DNA of 64,000 nt, from the NCBI RefSeq assembly GCF_913063425.1, contig NZ_CAJXYK010000035.1, positions 1 through 64,000 on the forward strand, given 5' to 3'. Numbering within the stretch: the first letter of the stretch is position 1; the number at the start of each line of letters is the position of its first letter. Below the pieces are notes generated by a model. That model was not told the origin of the DNA, did not search any database, and saw only the letters and a program-made list of their open reading frames with translations. Source of the DNA: an uncultured Thiohalocapsa sp. (GTDB taxonomy: Bacteria; Pseudomonadota; Gammaproteobacteria; Chromatiales; Chromatiaceae). The position numbers and the translations under genes were made by a program. Of the stretch, positions 58,420-64,000 are shown one piece after another.

Positions 58420-59754
58420 TCAGAGGTAGGGGTCGAGCATGCCGCGCAGGTCCACCCGGGCGCGCAGGCGACGGCAGAGCATGAACATGCCGGCGAACTT
58501 GCGCTGGAGGAACATGGTGATGGGCTCGGGGAGGTGATTGAAGGCCTCTTCCATGTACATGTCCCGGCCTTTCACGTACAGGCGCTCGAACAGGTCCGAG
58601 GTGCCGAAGTCGTAGATGCCGGGCTCCAGCACCTCCGAGGACAGGCGGATCATCTCGATCAGGGCCTTGACCGTGGCGGCGTCGGCGTCCGGGGCCATGT
58701 AGCCGAGACCCATGGAGGCTTCGCGCAGGCCCTGCTCATCATGCGCAATGGCGGCGCGGCCGAGCGCCAGGTACTGCTCGGCGATCTCGTCCGGCACCGG
58801 CAGCGCGGCGCCGAAGTCCAGCAGCACGATGCGTCCGGTCTGGGCGTCGTAGAGGTAGTTGCCGAAGTTCGGGTCGGTCTGCGCCAGGCCGAAGTCGAAC
58901 AGCTCCCGCAGCATCAGGCGCACCAGCAGGCTCGCGGCGCGGTCGCGCTCCTCGCGGCTGTAGCTGGACTCGGCGAGGTGATCGATGGACACGCCGTCGG
59001 CGAAGTCCATGGCCAGGATGCGGTCCGTGCTGAGGTCCTCATGCACCGCCGGCACGAAGAAATCGGCATCATCCCCCACCAGCGCGCGGTAGCGCATCAG
59101 CGAGGCCGCCTCGGCCGCGTAGTCCGCTTCCTGGTGGAGCTGCACCCGGGCCTCCTCCAGCAACGGGCCGATGTCCATGCCCTTGGGCACCATGCCTAAG
59201 TTGCGGGCGAAGAAGCCCAGGTTGTCGATGTCGCTGTCGATGCTCTCGCGCACCCCCGGGAACTGGATCTTGAGCGCGAGCCGGCGGCCGTCTTTCGTCT
59301 CTGCCCGGTGCACCTGGCCGATGCTGGCGGCGGCCACGGGCTTGAACTCGAAGCGGCGGAAGGCCTTGTTCCAGTCCCGCCCCCACTCCTGCTCCAAGAG
59401 CCTGGCGAGCTGGCTCATGGGCATGGGCTCGGAGCGGTCGCGCAGCTCGGCCATGATCTCCGCCGCCTCCGGCGTGAACATGTCGGTGCCGTCCATGGAC
59501 ATGAGCTGGCCCATTTTCATCACAGCGCCGCGCATGCGCGCGAGCCGGTCCGTGAAGCGCCGGGTGGCCTCGGGGCTGAGCTGGATACGCGCCACCTCGC
59601 CGCTGCGGCGCGAGCGCGCCAGCTCCAGCATGCCGCGCACGCCGACACCGGCGGCGAGGTCCGTGGTGGCGCGGCCGATGTGCCAGAGACGGCTCAGGCG
59701 GCGGCTCGGCACACTGCGACCGCTGCGGGCCTGTGGATCGATGGCTGCGGACAT
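58420..59754 (-). CDS. ABC1/AarF/UbiB-family atypical kinase
   Basis: 444 residues, start MSAAIDPQARSGRSV with CAGGAG upstream. RMRGAVMKMGQLMSMDGTDM contains the family KxGQ motif, PVAAASIGQVHRAETKDG the Ala-rich AAAS loop, LALKIQFPGV the lysine, and QTDPNFGNYLYD plus IVLLDFGAA the catalytic Asp and DFG. The protein-kinase-like fold of this family supports ubiquinone synthesis or lipid handling. No ubi genes are adjacent, so a general ABC1 function is stated. Confidence 0.92.
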   Translation of the reverse strand: MSAAIDPQARSGRSVPSRRLSRLWHIGRATTDLAAGVGVRGMLELARSRRSGEVARIQLSPEATRRFTDRLARMRGAVMKMGQLMSMDGTDMFTPEAAEIMAELRDRSEPMPMSQLARLLEQEWGRDWNKAFRRFEFKPVAAASIGQVHRAETKDGRRLALKIQFPGVRESIDSDIDNLGFFARNLGMVPKGMDIGPLLEEARVQLHQEADYAAEAASLMRYRALVGDDADFFVPAVHEDLSTDRILAMDFADGVSIDHLAESSYSREERDRAASLLVRLMLRELFDFGLAQTDPNFGNYLYDAQTGRIVLLDFGAALPVPDEIAEQYLALGRAAIAHDEQGLREASMGLGYMAPDADAATVKALIEMIRLSSEVLEPGIYDFGTSDLFERLYVKGRDMYMEEAFNHLPEPITMFLQRKFAGMFMLCRRLRARVDLRGMLDPYL

Positions 59755-59946
59755 GGGTCAACTCCTGTCGAGGTGGGGCACCCCGGTTGCAAAGGCTTTG
59801 CCTGGAAATGCAGGCGTAAAGGCTGGACGGCAACCCTACTTGCCCGGCGGGCGGCGGGCATTGATGATCCACGCTTGCCCAGCCGGCCGGCCTCAGCGCC
59901 GGCCGGCCGCGATCCCCGTCCGACCTCTCTGCCCGGAGCGCCGCAC

Positions 59947-60837
59947 ATGACCAACCCGCCCGCAGCCGCCGCGGCGCAAACCGCCGGGTCGGAGCCCGAC
60001 AGCCACCGCGCGCGCAGGCGCTTCGGCCAGAACTTCCTGCATGACCCGGGCACCATCGGGCGCATCCTGGCCGCGGTGGCGCCCGCGCCGGGCCAGCATC
60101 TGGTGGAGATCGGCCCCGGCCGGGGGGCGCTGACGGGCGGGCTGCTGGAAGCCGCCGGCGCGCTGCATGTCATCGAGCTGGACCGGGACCTGGTGGGGCC
60201 GCTGGCAGAGCGCCTGGGCGGCCTGGGTCGGCTGCAGGTGCACCAGGCGGATGCGCTGCGGTTCGACCTCTGCGCCCTGCTGCCGCCCGCCGCGGCAGCC
60301 GCCGGCGAGCGCCTGCGCATGGTCGGCAACCTGCCCTACAACATCTCGACACCGCTCCTGTTCCGCTTTCTGGCACAGGCGGACTGCATCGCCGACATGC
60401 ATCTGATGCTCCAGAAAGAGGTGGTCGAGCGCATGGCGGCGGAGCCCGGTACCAAGGTCTATGGGCGTTTGTCGGTGATGGTGCAGACGCACTGCACGGT
60501 GGAGCGGGTACTGACCGTGGGCCCGGGCGCCTTCACGCCGGCGCCCAAGGTGAGCTCCGCCGTGGTGCGGCTGGTGCCGCTGCGCCCGCCGCCGGTGGCC
60601 ATCGCCGACCCGGACCTGCATGCACGCCTGGTGGCCGCCGCCTTCGCACAGCGCCGCAAGCGCCTCAGCAACAGCCTGCGGGGGATCGCCGATGCGGCCC
60701 TCATGGAGAGCTGTGGACTGGACCCGGGCGCCCGGGCGGAGCAGCTCTCGGTGGCCGATTTCGCCCGTCTGGCCAATGCGGCGGCGGGTCGCTCCAGCGC
60801 AACGGCTCAAGGTTGCATTCCCACGCCCAATCCCTGA
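59947..60837 (+). CDS. rsmA: 16S rRNA (adenine1518-N6/adenine1519-N6)-dimethyltransferase
   Basis: 296 residues from MTNPPAAAAAQTAGSE. The SAM motif HLVEIGPGRGALTGGLL, ELDRDLVGPLAERLG, QADALRF and MVGNLPYNISTPLLFRFL (NLPY active site) are intact, as is HLMLQKEVVERM. The C-terminal domain includes FTPAPKVSSAVVRLVP and RRKRLSNSLRGIAD. It dimethylates two adjacent adenines near the 3' end of 16S rRNA and acts as a late checkpoint of 30S assembly. It is followed by lon. Confidence 0.95.
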   Translation: MTNPPAAAAAQTAGSEPDSHRARRRFGQNFLHDPGTIGRILAAVAPAPGQHLVEIGPGRGALTGGLLEAAGALHVIELDRDLVGPLAERLGGLGRLQVHQADALRFDLCALLPPAAAAAGERLRMVGNLPYNISTPLLFRFLAQADCIADMHLMLQKEVVERMAAEPGTKVYGRLSVMVQTHCTVERVLTVGPGAFTPAPKVSSAVVRLVPLRPPPVAIADPDLHARLVAAAFAQRRKRLSNSLRGIADAALMESCGLDPGARAEQLSVADFARLANAAAGRSSATAQGCIPTPNP

Positions 60838-61034
60838 GATTGTCCGGTTAATTCGCCGCTCCAGGGCCAAGCCGGTGCCGGAGCGCAGTCGCCGCGACAC
60901 CTGCCGCGGCAGTGCCCCGCATGCTGCGCCCGGCAATTCGATGCCCGGCCCTCCGGCGCCCGGCGCCGCGCGGCCCGACACGGCGGCGCCCGCGACAGCC
61001 GCGGCTGGACACAGCAACCGATTCCGCACCCGCC

Positions 61035-63452
<2,418 letters not shown>

Positions 63453-63575
63453 CCTGAGGATAGGGTTACCGTCCACGTGATAGGTCACCGCCGACTGACC
63501 GATCCCAGCCCTTCCGCCGTCCGCGCCAAGCTGTCCGAGCAGAGCTTACGCATGCCCGGCCGGTGTATCCGGGCG

Positions 63576-63601
63576 TGAAAAAGCCGCCCCGCGGGCGGCT
63601 T
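63576..63601 (-). terminator. Rho-independent terminator for the minus-strand gene
   Basis: AAGCCGCCC-CGC-GGGCGGCTT is a perfect 9-bp stem. Read on the minus strand it is followed by TTTTTCACG, so it ends transcripts from the gene at 63652; read on the plus strand only TTAT follows, so it is weaker for lon. Confidence 0.75.
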
Positions 63602-63651
63602 ATCGATGTGCGGCGCCTGCACCGGCACCGCGCAGTGGGGCCCGGCAGCCG

Positions 63652-64000
63652 TTACTTCACCATCACCTCACCACTGATGACATTGCGGAACTTGGCCACG
63701 ACGCCGTCGCCCACCTTCAGCTCATCCAGCAGGGCCGCGTCTTCAACCGGGAAGACGCGGGTGGTCTCGGCGCCCTTGATGGTGACCGTGCCGGCGGCCT
63801 TGTCGACGCCCACGATCTTGCCGTAGAGGGTCAGCTCGTCGGTGATGGTGCCGGCGGGCTTCTCGCCCGGCGCGCGCTCCACTGTCGTGTCGCCCTCGGC
63901 ACCCATGGCACCGGCATCGCGGCCGGTCTGGAGCTCGATGAGCGCGGTGGTGGTCTCGGTGATGCTCACCATGTCGCCGATCTTGATCTCATCCAGGCGC
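63652..64000 (-). CDS. Partial hypothetical protein, 5' end outside the window
   Basis: At least 116 residues are visible and the frame is open at the window edge (LDEIKIGDMVSITETTTALI, then ELQTG). The C-terminal part AGTVTIKGAETTRVFPVEDA, then ALLDELKVGDGVVAKFRN resembles small beta-barrel/OB-like periplasmic domains in which values such as KVGD-V and K-I-G-D-V recur. The repeated pattern (LxEIKIGDMV and LDELKVGDGV) suggests an internal duplication. No function is assigned. Confidence 0.7.
   Translation of the reverse strand, partial: RLDEIKIGDMVSITETTTALIELQTGRDAGAMGAEGDTTVERAPGEKPAGTITDELTLYGKIVGVDKAAGTVTIKGAETTRVFPVEDAALLDELKVGDGVVAKFRNVISGEVMVK

Overview
The window is GC-rich, gene-dense bacterial chromosome. 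Gene content (succinylase-type dapC/dapD/dapE, minCDE, dnaX-ybaB-recR next to the 4.5S RNA, rsmA-lon, long-form hisG) points to a gammaproteobacterium. A multi-subunit Mrp-type cation/proton antiporter, a retropepsin/7TM/ATP-grasp envelope operon and many envelope-stress genes suggest a salt- or alkali-adapted member of the Ectothiorhodospiraceae/Chromatiales type. That placement is inference. No rRNA, tRNA, CRISPR array, intact transposase or prophage was recognised.

Layout. 0-4.1 kb: a PDC-sensor protein, a micro-membrane protein, a lipoprotein and two tandem paralogous envelope proteins. 4.3-8.7 kb: a VOC protein, then the lysine/diaminopimelate genes dapC, dapD, an ArsC-like gene and dapE. 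8.7-11.7 kb: a glutaminase-STAS-cNMP fusion coupled to a DUF2333 membrane protein. 12-19.8 kb: an Mrp-like operon ordered E-F-G-DUF4040-B-C-D-D-D. 20.1-23.8 kb: a compact three-gene cassette of an orphan MurE-like ligase, an M14-type carboxypeptidase lipoprotein and a dicarboxylate/amino-acid symporter. 24-30 kb: an envelope-stress stretch (two PRC-barrel proteins, one with EF-hands, YqaA, an AI-2E exporter-family protein, a DUF1328 mini-protein, an acidic lipoprotein, a TM2 protein). 30-33 kb: accessory debris (Uma2-family nuclease, truncated and frameshifted group II intron reverse transcriptase, a possible DprA-like tail, REP-like hairpins). 33-34.9 kb: three small heat-shock genes behind a CIRCE element. 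35-41.3 kb: a photolyase fused to a renalase-like flavoprotein, a CDP-alcohol transferase-like membrane protein, a serine-hydrolase-fold protein without its catalytic lysine, and a SatD pair with a palindromic operator candidate. 41.5-47.5 kb: minE-minD-minC, HIT, recR, ybaB, dnaX, ffs. 47.6-52.3 kb: a periplasmic coiled-coil protein facing an operon of retropepsin, inactive transglutaminase/7TM and ATP-grasp ligase. 52.5-56 kb: hisG and a DUF4407 coiled-coil membrane protein. 56-64 kb: a Pro/Gly/Tyr-rich secreted protein, an EVE-domain protein, remnants of a nucleotidyltransferase two-gene module, an ABC1 kinase, rsmA, lon and a partial gene.

Several families of short repeats run through the window: a roughly 180-bp palindromic element (one full copy, one partial copy at the window edge), a heptamer (TCAGCCC) found at four loci and once inside a coding sequence, a 12-mer tandem array inside the Mrp operon, and a REP-like hairpin (GCCGACT-GGA-AGTCGGC) at two loci that also hold gene remnants. 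The strongest candidates for something undescribed are the Mur ligase/carboxypeptidase/symporter cassette, the ligase-protease envelope operon and the palindromic repeat that sits exactly at gene ends.
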